Part shown: positions 7,812 through 15,800 of the stretch, one piece after another
How the letters are laid out: each line of letters starts with the position of its first letter
Position numbering within the stretch: position 1 is the first letter of the stretch
Source: Pseudomonadota bacterium
Lineage (GTDB): Bacteria; Pseudomonadota; Gammaproteobacteria; Steroidobacterales; Steroidobacteraceae
Assembly: GCA_023391815.1 (NCBI GenBank)
Contig: JAEWAF010000064.1
Coordinates: 1 to 64,000, forward strand
DNA: 64,000 nucleotides
Direction of reading: 5' to 3'
Made by a program: the position numbers and the translations under genes
Notes under the pieces: model-generated
Told to the model about the DNA's origin: nothing
Seen by the model: the letters and a program-made list of their open reading frames with translations, nothing else
The model's database searches: none

Positions 7812-9281
7812 CTACGCTCGCCGAGCCGCGTCGATGGCGGCGGCGAGTTGCCACATGCTGGCTCGTATCGCGCCGGGTCGGCTGGCGCCGAAGCCTAACA
7901 GCAGGCCGTTCTGACGGGCCGCGCCGTAGCAGTAGGCGGACAGCGGCATGACTTCGACCTTGCGCTCAGCGGCCTGGGAGCAAACGAGCTCGGCATCCAC
8001 GCCTTCGAGATCCGCGACCGCATGCAAGCCCGACTGCACGGGTCGAAGGCGCAAGGCCGCGCCGGTACGATCGATCGACGTTCTCAGTGCATGCAATCGC
8101 TCCGCATATTCCTGCTGCATGCGACGGACATGTCGCTGGTAATGGCCGCGGGTGATGAACTCCGAGAGGATCAGTTGTTCGAGCAGCGGTGGATGAACGT
8201 CGCTCGCCATCCGAGCGGTGACGAAGCCATCCACGACATCGCTCGGTACGATCAGAAAGCCCAGCCGCAGCGCTGGAAACAGCGTTTTGCTGAACGAGCC
8301 GGCATAGATGACGCGACCGTCCGGGTCCAGCGCGTGCAGGCAGGGTAGAGGACGAGTGTCGTAGTGGAAGACGCAGTCGTAATCGTCCTCCAGAACCCAG
8401 GCCAGCGATTCGCTCGCCCACGTGAGCAGCGCGTGTCGCCGCTCGAGGCTCATCGGCATGCCCAGGGGAAACTGATGTGAAGGCGTGACGTAAGCCAGGC
8501 GTACGCGACTGCTGTCGGGCGATGAGCGATCGACGATCATTCCCTGTGCGTCCACCGGCACGCAGACGGCACGAGCGCCTGCCGAGAGCAGGGCGCTGTG
8601 AGCACCGGGGTACCCTGGATCTTCCATCCAGACCGCATCGCCGGCATCGAGCAGCAAATGGAGCACCAGATCGATGCCGCGTTGAGCGCCGGCCACCACC
8701 AGCACTTGTTCAGGATCGCAGCTCGTGCCTCGCGAGCGCATCTGCTCCGCGATGGCCTCACGCAATCTGCGTAGACCGGCCAACCGCGAGTAATCAAGGC
8801 GGGCGGGGGATAACGAGCGCACGCACTGTCGCGCGATCTGCGACCACAATCGCACAGGAAACAAATCGACCGCGGGCGTGCCCACTCGAAACGGCCGAGG
8901 TGGCAGCTGCGAGCGACGATCGAGGGATCGCGAGCGCGCCAGCGATCGGCCCCGCGCTGAGAGCAATGGATGTTTCATGGTCGACGCCGTCGCTACGACG
9001 CGCAGATCGGGTCGCCGGTCCGGCAGTTCCTTCGCGATATAAATGCCGGAGCCGGGGCGCGGCACGAGGTAGCCTTCCGCCTTCAATTGTTCGAATGCCA
9101 ATAACACCGTGGTCCGCGAGACGCCCAGGTCGACGGCCAGTGTGCGCGTCGAAGGTAAACGGCTGTCGGTGGGAATGAGGCCCTCGACGATGGATCGGCG
9201 GATACAGAGATAGATCTGCTCCTGCAAGGTCCGATCGCGGGAGGGCTCGATGCGGATTGGCAATGTGACCGTCTTGACCAT
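7812..9281 (-). CDS. MocR/PdxR family transcriptional regulator with aminotransferase domain
   Basis: 489 residues. Residues 15-85 form a GntR-type winged helix ('PSTRTLAVDLGVSRTTVLLA', 'EQLKAEGYLVPRPGSG'). From about 120 onward there is a fold-type I aminotransferase domain with 'VAGAQRGIDLVLHLLLD', 'EDPGYPGA', 'EDDYDCVF' and the PLP-binding lysine K332 in 'SFSKTLFP'. MocR proteins sense PLP or amino compounds and control nearby genes. No pdxST or GABA genes lie next to it; the gene upstream on the same strand is an SGNH hydrolase, separated by a strong hairpin. Confidence 0.92.
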   Translation of the reverse strand: MVKTVTLPIRIEPSRDRTLQEQIYLCIRRSIVEGLIPTDSRLPSTRTLAVDLGVSRTTVLLAFEQLKAEGYLVPRPGSGIYIAKELPDRRPDLRVVATASTMKHPLLSARGRSLARSRSLDRRSQLPPRPFRVGTPAVDLFPVRLWSQIARQCVRSLSPARLDYSRLAGLRRLREAIAEQMRSRGTSCDPEQVLVVAGAQRGIDLVLHLLLDAGDAVWMEDPGYPGAHSALLSAGARAVCVPVDAQGMIVDRSSPDSSRVRLAYVTPSHQFPLGMPMSLERRHALLTWASESLAWVLEDDYDCVFHYDTRPLPCLHALDPDGRVIYAGSFSKTLFPALRLGFLIVPSDVVDGFVTARMASDVHPPLLEQLILSEFITRGHYQRHVRRMQQEYAERLHALRTSIDRTGAALRLRPVQSGLHAVADLEGVDAELVCSQAAERKVEVMPLSAYCYGAARQNGLLLGFGASRPGAIRASMWQLAAAIDAARRA

Positions 9282-9312
9282 GACACGCTTTCCTTAGCGG
9301 CCCCGCTCACAG

Positions 9313-9343
9313 GCGCACCGGCTCCGGTTGGGAGTCGGTGCGC
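9313..9343 (-). terminator. Hairpin between the SGNH hydrolase and MocR genes
   Basis: A 13-bp stem (one G-U pair when transcribed) with a 5-base loop: outer arms GCGCACCG at 9313-9320 and CGGTGCGC at 9336-9343, inner arms 9321-9325 and 9331-9335. It lies after the SGNH stop and before the MocR start on the same strand. There is no clear T run after it, so it may be a terminator, an attenuator or an mRNA-stability structure. Confidence 0.5.
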
Positions 9344-9371
9344 AGATTCATCCTATGAGCTCATGTTGGGA

Positions 9372-10655
9372 TCAGCGCAAGGAAAGCGCAATGGCGCGGG
9401 CGATGGCTTCATGGCCGGCATCGTTTGGATGAATGCCGTCGCCGGAGTCATAGGCCGGGGCCAGTCGATCGGGATCGTTTGGATCGCGCAGACTCAGATC
9501 GTAATCGACGACCGCGTCGAACTGCCGGCTGGTTCTGATCCATCGGTTCACGGCCTGTCGTTTGGCCTCGTTCTCTGGCGTGTGCACGCCGGGCACGGGC
9601 GAGCTGCCGTTGGGTGTGATCGTGGCGCCGTAGACGCGCAGACCCTCCTGTCGCGCGCGCCGGATCAATTGTCGCAGGCCGGCGATGATCTGGTCGGCGC
9701 TGACGAGTTGATTCGGATCGCCGAGCACGGTCGGCAGGATGATATCGACCAGGCCCAGCTCGATCAGCACTTGATTGACACCCGTGGCGTTCAGCACTTC
9801 GCGGTCGAAACGTGACAATCCGCTCGGTCCGCAGATATCAGACAGCAGGCGGCCGCATCCGGTCGACTGATTGAGCACGGCCAACCGGGCAGGACCGTAG
9901 GGAAGGTTGAACCAGCGAGACAATACATCGCTGGCGCGGCGATTCGCATTCGGGGTCGTGGTCGAGCCTTCGCTGACGGAGTCGCCGAAAATCGCGAGCC
10001 CGTCGACTCGCCCGGGCGACAGCACTTCGACGAAGGTCAGCACATATCGCGATAGCGACGTGTCGTCCTGCACTGGCAGGTTGACCGCATCGGCGAAATT
10101 GCCTGGCGTCGATGTGTAGGCGGTCTGCGTGCCGTTCTCGTGATACGTCACGAAGCCCGTGTTCTGCGGGAAATACAAACTGATCGAGAGCCGCGCGTTC
10201 GACGGCACGGCAAAGTTGACGGGATCGCTCAGTACCGTCGCGCCTTCCGGAATGACGACCGACTCCCGTCCTCGAAAGGTCAGCGCCTTGTCCGTCCCCG
10301 ACACGATCGACGCGCCGGTCGATTGCAAGGCGACGTGCGCAGCACCGACGATCAACGCGCCCACACCATACTCGTTCGACAGTTTGATCCGTACTCGACT
10401 GCCGCCCACGGTGATCGGAACGATCTGCCTGACCGTCTGGTTATCGAACGATCTCGATCCCGGATTGAACGTCGAGCCATGCGGCATCGGCGGAACACCC
10501 CACGTCGCGACCCATCGCGGCCCACCGAAGTCCGCCGTCGCCGGCTCGGCCGTTTGCGCTTTCGCCGTCGCCAGACTCGCGATGCCAACCAGAATTCCCG
10601 CCACCGCGCGCATCAACGAACGACGCGACCACCATCCCGATTTCCTCATGATCAA
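9372..10655 (-). CDS. Exported SGNH/GDSL hydrolase with an altered block III
   Basis: 427 residues. A signal peptide of Tat-like character ('SGWWSRRSLMRAVAGILVG') precedes a ~130-residue beta-rich N-terminal domain and then an SGNH hydrolase domain: 'FGDSVSEG' (block I nucleophile Ser) and 'DGIHPNDAGH' (block V Asp and His). The position that normally reads GxND in block III reads 'ELGLVDI', so the oxyanion-hole Asn is replaced by Val; I confirmed this in the nucleotide sequence. Related proteins de-esterify polysaccharides or lipids. The start could be residue 1 or 3. Confidence 0.82.
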   Translation of the reverse strand: MIMRKSGWWSRRSLMRAVAGILVGIASLATAKAQTAEPATADFGGPRWVATWGVPPMPHGSTFNPGSRSFDNQTVRQIVPITVGGSRVRIKLSNEYGVGALIVGAAHVALQSTGASIVSGTDKALTFRGRESVVIPEGATVLSDPVNFAVPSNARLSISLYFPQNTGFVTYHENGTQTAYTSTPGNFADAVNLPVQDDTSLSRYVLTFVEVLSPGRVDGLAIFGDSVSEGSTTTPNANRRASDVLSRWFNLPYGPARLAVLNQSTGCGRLLSDICGPSGLSRFDREVLNATGVNQVLIELGLVDIILPTVLGDPNQLVSADQIIAGLRQLIRRARQEGLRVYGATITPNGSSPVPGVHTPENEAKRQAVNRWIRTSRQFDAVVDYDLSLRDPNDPDRLAPAYDSGDGIHPNDAGHEAIARAIALSLR

Positions 10656-10781
10656 GCCTCCTGCTTCAACCGCCCCTTCGCCGCCGCACGAGTCTGCACT
10701 CGGCGCGCCGGCGTGGTAGGTCCAGTTCGGGGTCGTCGGATAAAGCCAGTTCGGCGATCAGAAGCTCGTGGCGATGCTCAT

Positions 10782-11363
10782 TTATTCTTCGCCCGGATAA
10801 GTGAGCGTTCCTTCCACGACGCGCGCGGGTGATGTGTGCGTGTGAGGGGTGGAATGTGTGGCGTCGAGGATGTGGATGACGTCGATGCCGCGAACTAGCA
10901 GCACGTCTGCGATCATACGGCGATGACAGCGCCACCATACGGCCTCGGCACACATCAGCGTAGTGCGCTCCTGCCTGGCGAGGTCGATCAGTTCGGTGAG
11001 ACCCTCGGCGAACTCATCGGAGGCGAGATAGTCGGCATAGCCTCGGAAGGAAAGATTGCGCCAGCCGGTGTTGGGTGAGTCTTTATGCGCGCGGCGTCGG
11101 CCGCCGAGTTTTGGAAACCATCGATAGGCGATGCCGGTTCGCTCGAGCGCTTTCGCCATCGTGTCCTGGTCGAATTGCGGAAGGCGGCGGGAGCCGGGCA
11201 ACCGGCGCACATCGGCGACGGCTTGCAACTCATACGCTTGCAGCAGGCTGACGAACTCCTCCCACGAATGGGTCGAATGGCCGATGGTCCAGACGGTGGT
11301 CTTCACTGCTTGCCGCGTGCCTCCGGATTCCAAACGACGCGGCGGCGCTCCGGTTCCCCGCAT
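10782..11363 (-). CDS. DUF488 family protein
   Basis: 193 residues from the ATG, or 174 from an in-frame GTG at 11306 that matches better where the family usually begins ('TTVWTIGHSTHSWEEF'). Hallmarks are the N-terminal 'TIGHS', 'VADVRRLPGSRRLPQFD', 'KLGGRR', and the C-terminal 'LMCAEAVWWRCHRRMIAD' with its Cys-Ala-Glu and Cys-His. The function is unknown; the family is often annotated as a possible nucleic-acid-binding or thiol protein. It is divergent from the lactonase gene at 11430, with only a ~66-base shared upstream region. Confidence 0.85.
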   Translation of the reverse strand: MRGTGAPPRRLESGGTRQAVKTTVWTIGHSTHSWEEFVSLLQAYELQAVADVRRLPGSRRLPQFDQDTMAKALERTGIAYRWFPKLGGRRRAHKDSPNTGWRNLSFRGYADYLASDEFAEGLTELIDLARQERTTLMCAEAVWWRCHRRMIADVLLVRGIDVIHILDATHSTPHTHTSPARVVEGTLTYPGEE

Positions 11364-11429
11364 AAGCCATTGCGCGGGTCACCGCAGGTAGCGGTATCAT
11401 TGCCGTACGTACAAGGAGGGGGCCATCCG

Positions 11430-12446
11430 ATGATCCGTCGCGTGCTGCTTGGGCTAACCTTCGCTCTGGGGGTGTCGTTCGTGTCTTCGGGAGCGGTGAT
11501 GGCGAAAGAGGTTGCGATGCTCGGCAAGATCGAGCGTCTCGATCCGGCATTCGATCGATTGGTCGAGCCGGGGGCGGTCATCGAGTTGCTCGCCGAAAAC
11601 AAGTTCGAATGGTCGGAAGGCCCGATCTGGGACGCGCCCCATCGCCGCGTGCTGTTCTCGGATATCCCTCGCAACATGATCTGGGAATGGTCCGAGGCCG
11701 GCGGTCTGAAAAAATTTCTGCAGCCCTCGGGTTACACCGGTAGCGCACCGTTCACCGGCCGTGAGCCCGGCTCGAACGCTCTGACGTTCAACAAGGCGGG
11801 CGAGCTCGTGCTTTGTCAGCACGGCGATCGACGAATCGCCAAACTGGTCGATGGCAAATTCGTCACGCTGGCGGACAGATATCAGGGCAAGCGTCTCAAC
11901 AGCCCGAACGACCTGGTGATCAAGTCGAACGGCGACGTCTATTTCACCGATCCGCCGTACGGCCTGCCCAAAGGCGCGGACGACCCGGCCAAGGAGCTGG
12001 ACTTCCAAGGCGTGTATCGATTGAACGCTCGCGGCGAGCTCACGCTGCTGACGCGTGAGCTGAGTCGACCCAATGGACTCGCGTTCTCACCCGACGAGCA
12101 GACGCTCTACGTGGCCAACTCCGATCCGGACAAAGCGATCGTGATGACCTATCCGGTCAAGAGCGACGGCACGCTCGGGGCCGGCAAAGTGTTCTTCGAC
12201 GTGACCAAAGCGGCGCAGGAAAAGAAACCCGGGCTGCCCGATGGCATGAAAGTCAGTCGCGACGGCACGCTCTGGGCAACCGCGCCGGGCGGCGTGCTCG
12301 TTTATTCGCCGGCGGGCAAGCACCTGGGCACGCTGGCCACCGGCGTGCCGACCGCCAACCTGGCGTTCGGCGACGACGGCGGCACGTTGTATATCACCGC
12401 CGATAGAAACCTGGCGCGCTTGCGGACCAAAGTGAAGGGCTGGTGA
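11430..12446 (+). CDS. SMP-30/gluconolactonase family protein, exported
   Basis: 338 residues starting at an ATG preceded by AAGGAGGG (11413-11420). A signal peptide ends near 'GAVMAKE'. The six-bladed propeller shows the metal-site motifs 'KFEWSEGPIW' (Glu), 'LNSPNDLVIKSNGDVYFTDP' (Asn, Asp) and 'PDGMKVSRDGTLWAT' (Asp). Family enzymes hydrolyse sugar lactones such as gluconolactone with a divalent metal. The substrate is not deducible. It converges with the EthD gene across a short hairpin. Confidence 0.9.
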   Translation: MIRRVLLGLTFALGVSFVSSGAVMAKEVAMLGKIERLDPAFDRLVEPGAVIELLAENKFEWSEGPIWDAPHRRVLFSDIPRNMIWEWSEAGGLKKFLQPSGYTGSAPFTGREPGSNALTFNKAGELVLCQHGDRRIAKLVDGKFVTLADRYQGKRLNSPNDLVIKSNGDVYFTDPPYGLPKGADDPAKELDFQGVYRLNARGELTLLTRELSRPNGLAFSPDEQTLYVANSDPDKAIVMTYPVKSDGTLGAGKVFFDVTKAAQEKKPGLPDGMKVSRDGTLWATAPGGVLVYSPAGKHLGTLATGVPTANLAFGDDGGTLYITADRNLARLRTKVKGW

Positions 12447-12449
12447 GCC

Positions 12450-12471
12450 GGTCGGTCACGGCTGACCGACC
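12450..12471. terminator. Convergent hairpin between lactonase and EthD genes
   Basis: GGTCGGTCA (12450-12458) pairs perfectly with TGACCGACC (12463-12471) across a 4-base loop. It starts four bases after the lactonase stop and includes the EthD stop codon. No T run follows, so termination is likely but not certain. Confidence 0.5.
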
Positions 12472-12776
12472 ACGACCTCGCTGATTTGCAGCACCGGCGT
12501 CAGATCGGTGTAATTCGCGATGTCCGCCAGAATCTCCTTGGCATGCGGGCCGAAGCCCGCCTGAAACGCTTCGGGTGAATCGCAATAGATGTGGCACATC
12601 GCCACATAGGTCGGCGGCTCGCCGGGCGCGCCGCCCGCCAATCCTTTGTCCACCGTATAGAAGCGGCACGCGGCCCCCATGCGTGTCTGGACCAGCGGCA
12701 TGTGCTTGTCCCGGTAATAGGCGTGGTCGAAGCGAGCGCCTGGTTTGTTCGGGTACATCACGCTTACTTTGATCAT
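12456..12776 (-). CDS. EthD family protein
   Basis: 106 residues. The start is set by a GGGAG ribosome site just upstream; the frame extends further but reads poorly. 'MIKVSVMYPNKPG', 'FDHAYYRDKHMPLVQ' and the C-terminal 'QISEVVVG' are typical of EthD/dimeric alpha-beta-barrel proteins. EthD was named from an ether-degradation cluster; most relatives are small dimeric proteins of unknown reaction. No ether-degradation P450 lies nearby. Confidence 0.85.
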   Translation of the reverse strand: MIKVSVMYPNKPGARFDHAYYRDKHMPLVQTRMGAACRFYTVDKGLAGGAPGEPPTYVAMCHIYCDSPEAFQAGFGPHAKEILADIANYTDLTPVLQISEVVVGQP

Positions 12777-12880
12777 CGTCGTCTCCCGTGTTCGCGCCTC
12801 GCCGTGTCTATCCTGCACCAGGCAGCGATTGTCGTCCAACCTTCAGGAGTGGACGCTGCGTGCTCTGTCCGGAGCGCCTC

Positions 12881-13621
12881 ATGAGAAAGCTTCCATTGGC
12901 GGCGACGGTCGGCTCGATGGCGGTGAGCGCCGCTTCGCATGCGGGCGTGACTTCCACCTGGACCCTGGCGAGCGACTACGATCTTCGCGGCATTACCCAG
13001 TCGGCGCACGAACCCGCCGTGCAGGCCAGTCTCGATTATGCGCATGACAGCGGCTGGTCTATCGGCGCGTGGGCGAGCAACGTCGACTTCTGTGCGTCGG
13101 GCAACGAGGCTTGTTTGGATACGGCTTACGAGCTGGATCTCTATACCGGGTTCTCCGGAAAGATCGGCAAGCACGGCCTCGGTGGGGATGTGGGCCTGAT
13201 CTATTACAGCTATGAAAACTCCGATTACAACTATTCGGAAATCTACGCCGGCCTGAGCCAGGGCTGGTTCAAGACCCGGCTGTGGTATTCGAATGACTTC
13301 GCTGGCGCAACCACGGCCGGCAAAACACCTGCTTATTACATCGAAGCGAACGCCACGTTGCCGCTGCGCGCGAAATTTTCCGCGCTGGCACACGTGGCTT
13401 ATAGCGGCGGCGATTACTGGAGAGAGTTGCATCGCGCCGGCGCGGGCCGCGAATACATGAACTACTCCGTCGGCGTCGGCTACACCGCCGGCAAGTTCGA
13501 GCTCGCGTTGAGATGGATCGATGGCAGTGACCTGAAGGAATTGAACCGCACGCCGCAGGACGTGCTCAGCTCCGAAGCACGAGCCGTCTTCACCGTGGCG
13601 ACGACGTTCCCCTGGCGCTGA
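12881..13621 (+). CDS. TorF-like putative porin (Gcw_chp family)
   Basis: 246 residues with a short signal peptide ending 'SAASHA'. The mature protein begins 'STWTLASDYDLRGITQ', the characteristic opening of the Gcw_chp/TIGR02001 family, then shows repeated amphipathic strands ('GLIYYSYENSDYNYSEIYAG', 'SVGVGYTAGKFELALRWID') and ends with an aromatic-rich strand. It is probably a small outer-membrane beta-barrel; transport specificity is unknown. A GGAG site lies ten bases before the ATG. Confidence 0.85.
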   Translation: MRKLPLAATVGSMAVSAASHAGVTSTWTLASDYDLRGITQSAHEPAVQASLDYAHDSGWSIGAWASNVDFCASGNEACLDTAYELDLYTGFSGKIGKHGLGGDVGLIYYSYENSDYNYSEIYAGLSQGWFKTRLWYSNDFAGATTAGKTPAYYIEANATLPLRAKFSALAHVAYSGGDYWRELHRAGAGREYMNYSVGVGYTAGKFELALRWIDGSDLKELNRTPQDVLSSEARAVFTVATTFPWR

Positions 13622-13703
13622 TGGGGGCCGGAAATCTTAACGGCATGCTTACACCGCCGTGCCTACGATGACACGGTCGGTGCTTACCGACGTGGAGCCA
13701 CCC

Positions 13704-13901
13704 ATGGACAGAACAGTCGTGTTTTATCTCCTGTTGCTGATGGGCCTGACCTGGCTGCTGTACAAGCTGACGATTCTGCTGGAGCCATCGTCTCAAAACC
13801 CGGCTTCGGGTCCGCACGGCGTTCCTTCGGACGTCGATTCCGGCGCATCGAGCGACGGCGAGCGCGGTGAGCAGCTCATGCATCGGAAGTTGCGCAAGTG
13901 A
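13704..13901 (+). CDS. Small single-span membrane protein before kdpF
   Basis: 65 residues: 'MDRTVVFYLLLLMGLTWLLY' starts a single N-terminal membrane helix, followed by a hydrophilic Ser/Gly/Asp-rich tail. I recognise no family. A GTGGAG motif precedes the ATG. Its stop overlaps a GTG six bases before the presumed kdpF start, so it is probably the first gene of the kdp operon. It could be an accessory subunit or regulator of the pump, or unrelated. Confidence 0.55.
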   Translation: MDRTVVFYLLLLMGLTWLLYKLTILLEPSSQNPASGPHGVPSDVDSGASSDGERGEQLMHRKLRK

Positions 13902-13906
13902 GCGTC

Positions 13907-13990
13907 ATGAACTGGATCGGTTTGCTGCTGGCCGCGGCTCTGGGGGTGTACCTGGTGATCGCGCTGTTGTTTCCGGAGAGATTCGAATGA
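13907..13990 (+). CDS. kdpF: KdpF, small subunit of the potassium-transporting ATPase
   Basis: 27 residues, one membrane helix: 'MNWIGLLLAAALGVYLVIAL' followed by 'LFPERFE'. The length, the single hydrophobic helix and the 'LL.PE.F' ending match KdpF. A start at the GTG at 13898 would add three residues. The stop TGA overlaps the ATG of kdpA (ATGA at 13987-13990), so the two are translationally coupled. KdpF stabilises the KdpABC complex in the inner membrane. Confidence 0.85.
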   Translation: MNWIGLLLAAALGVYLVIALLFPERFE

Positions 13991-15795
13991 ACATGCCGGG
14001 GATCGTACAGATCCTGCTGTACGCGATCGTGCTCACGGCGCTGGTCAAACCGCTGGGCGCCTACGTGGCAAAGATCTATCGGGGCGAGCGCACGTTTCTC
14101 TCGCCGGTGTTGGGCCCGGTGGAGCGCGGCATCTATCGTTTGTGCGGCATCGATGCGGCGGCTGAGTCGTCGTGGAAACGCTATGCCGCCGCGGTGCTGC
14201 TATTCAATTTCATCGGATTTCTCGCCGTCTACATCATCCAGCTCGCGCAAGGCGTGCTGCCGCTGAACCCGCAAGGATTTGCCGGTGTCGAGGCGAAGTC
14301 CGCATTCAATACCGCCGTGAGCTTCGCCACCAACACCAACTGGCAGGGATACGGCGGCGAGTCGACGATGAGCTACTTCACGCAGATGCTGGCGCTGAGC
14401 GTACAGAACTTTGTTTCCGCCGCGTCCGGCATGGCAGTGCTGATAGCGCTGATTCGTGGCTTCGCTCGGCGACAGGCCCGGCAGATCGGCAATTTCTATG
14501 TGGATATGACCCGCAGCACGCTCTACGTGCTGTTACCGCTGTCGCTGATTCTGGCGCTGGTGCTGGTGTCGCAAGGCGTGGTCCAGAATTTCTCCGCGTA
14601 CCGGACCGTCGACCTGGTCGAGCCCGTGACGATTCAAGTGCCCGCCAAGGATGCGGCCGGTCAGCCTGTGCTGGATGCCGCAGGCAATGCAGTTACCAGA
14701 CAAGAACAGATCACGCAGCAAACCATTCCGCTCGGCCCGGCGGCGAGTCAGATCGCGATCAAACAACTGGGCACCAACGGCGGCGGCTTCTTCAATGTGA
14801 ACTCCGCGCATCCGTTCGAGAACCCGACGCCGCTCGCAAATTTCCTCGAGGTGCTGGCGATCCTGCTGATCCCCGCGGCGCTGTGCTACACGTTCGGAAG
14901 CATGGTGAACGACACACGCCAGGGGTGGGCAGTGTATGCGGCCATGCTCATCATCTTTTTGCCACTGACGTTCGGTGTGTTCAGCGCCGAGCAAGCGGGC
15001 AATCCGCGCCTGGAAACATCGCTTGTGGATCAGATGAGCTCGGCCACGCACCCTGGCGGCAACATGGGAGGCAAGGAAGTGCGCTTCGGCATCGCGAACT
15101 CCGCGCTCTGGGCGGCCGCCACCACGGCGGCGTCCAACGGCTCCGTGAACTCGATGCATGACTCGTATACACCGCTCGGTGGTCTGGTGCCGATGTGGCT
15201 CATGCAGCTCGGCGAAGTCGTATTCGGCGGCGCCGGCAGCGGCTTGTACGGCATGTTGATGTTCGCGCTGGTCGCGGTTTTCATCGCCGGTCTGATGGTG
15301 GGCCGCACGCCGGAATATCTCGGCAAGAAAATCGAAGCCTATGAAGTGAAAATGGCGTCGATGGTGCTGCTGCTGCCATGTGTGGTCGTGCTGGTCGGCA
15401 CGGCACTGGCAAGCGCGCTTCCTGTCGGCACGGGCAGCGTCGCGAATCCGGGCGCTCACGGCTTCTCGGAGATTCTGTATGCGTTCTCCTCCGCTGGTAA
15501 CAACAACGGCAGCGCCTTTGGCGGACTCTCCGCGAACACACCTTTCTACAACATCGCACTCGCCGTGGCGATGTGGGTGTCGCGCTATTGGATCATGATT
15601 CCAGTGCTGGCGATTGCCGGCAGCCTGGCCGCTAAACGAAACGTGGCGATCACGGCCGGCACGTTGCCGACGCACACGCCTCTGTTCATCGCGATGCTCA
15701 TCGGTGTCGTGCTGATGGTCGGCGCATTGACGTTCCTGCCTTCGCTGGCGCTCGGTCCCATCGTCGAGCATTTGCAAATGATCGGCAAAGGTTGA
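13987..15795 (+). CDS. kdpA: Potassium-transporting ATPase subunit KdpA
   Basis: 602 residues, about ten membrane segments. This is the K+-channel-like subunit that selects potassium. Visible filter-type segments include 'SFATNTNWQGYGGESTMSY', 'QLGTNGGGFFNVNSAHPFE', 'TTAASNGSVNSMHDS' and 'SSAGNNNGSAFGG', the four repeated pore loops of KdpA. GGAG at 13975-13978 fixes the start, with a second ATG two codons later. A hydrophilic insert at about residues 210-245 is slightly longer than in E. coli. It is the second structural gene of kdpFABC. Confidence 0.97.
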   Translation: MNMPGIVQILLYAIVLTALVKPLGAYVAKIYRGERTFLSPVLGPVERGIYRLCGIDAAAESSWKRYAAAVLLFNFIGFLAVYIIQLAQGVLPLNPQGFAGVEAKSAFNTAVSFATNTNWQGYGGESTMSYFTQMLALSVQNFVSAASGMAVLIALIRGFARRQARQIGNFYVDMTRSTLYVLLPLSLILALVLVSQGVVQNFSAYRTVDLVEPVTIQVPAKDAAGQPVLDAAGNAVTRQEQITQQTIPLGPAASQIAIKQLGTNGGGFFNVNSAHPFENPTPLANFLEVLAILLIPAALCYTFGSMVNDTRQGWAVYAAMLIIFLPLTFGVFSAEQAGNPRLETSLVDQMSSATHPGGNMGGKEVRFGIANSALWAAATTAASNGSVNSMHDSYTPLGGLVPMWLMQLGEVVFGGAGSGLYGMLMFALVAVFIAGLMVGRTPEYLGKKIEAYEVKMASMVLLLPCVVVLVGTALASALPVGTGSVANPGAHGFSEILYAFSSAGNNNGSAFGGLSANTPFYNIALAVAMWVSRYWIMIPVLAIAGSLAAKRNVAITAGTLPTHTPLFIAMLIGVVLMVGALTFLPSLALGPIVEHLQMIGKG

Positions 15796-15800
15796 TCCAC

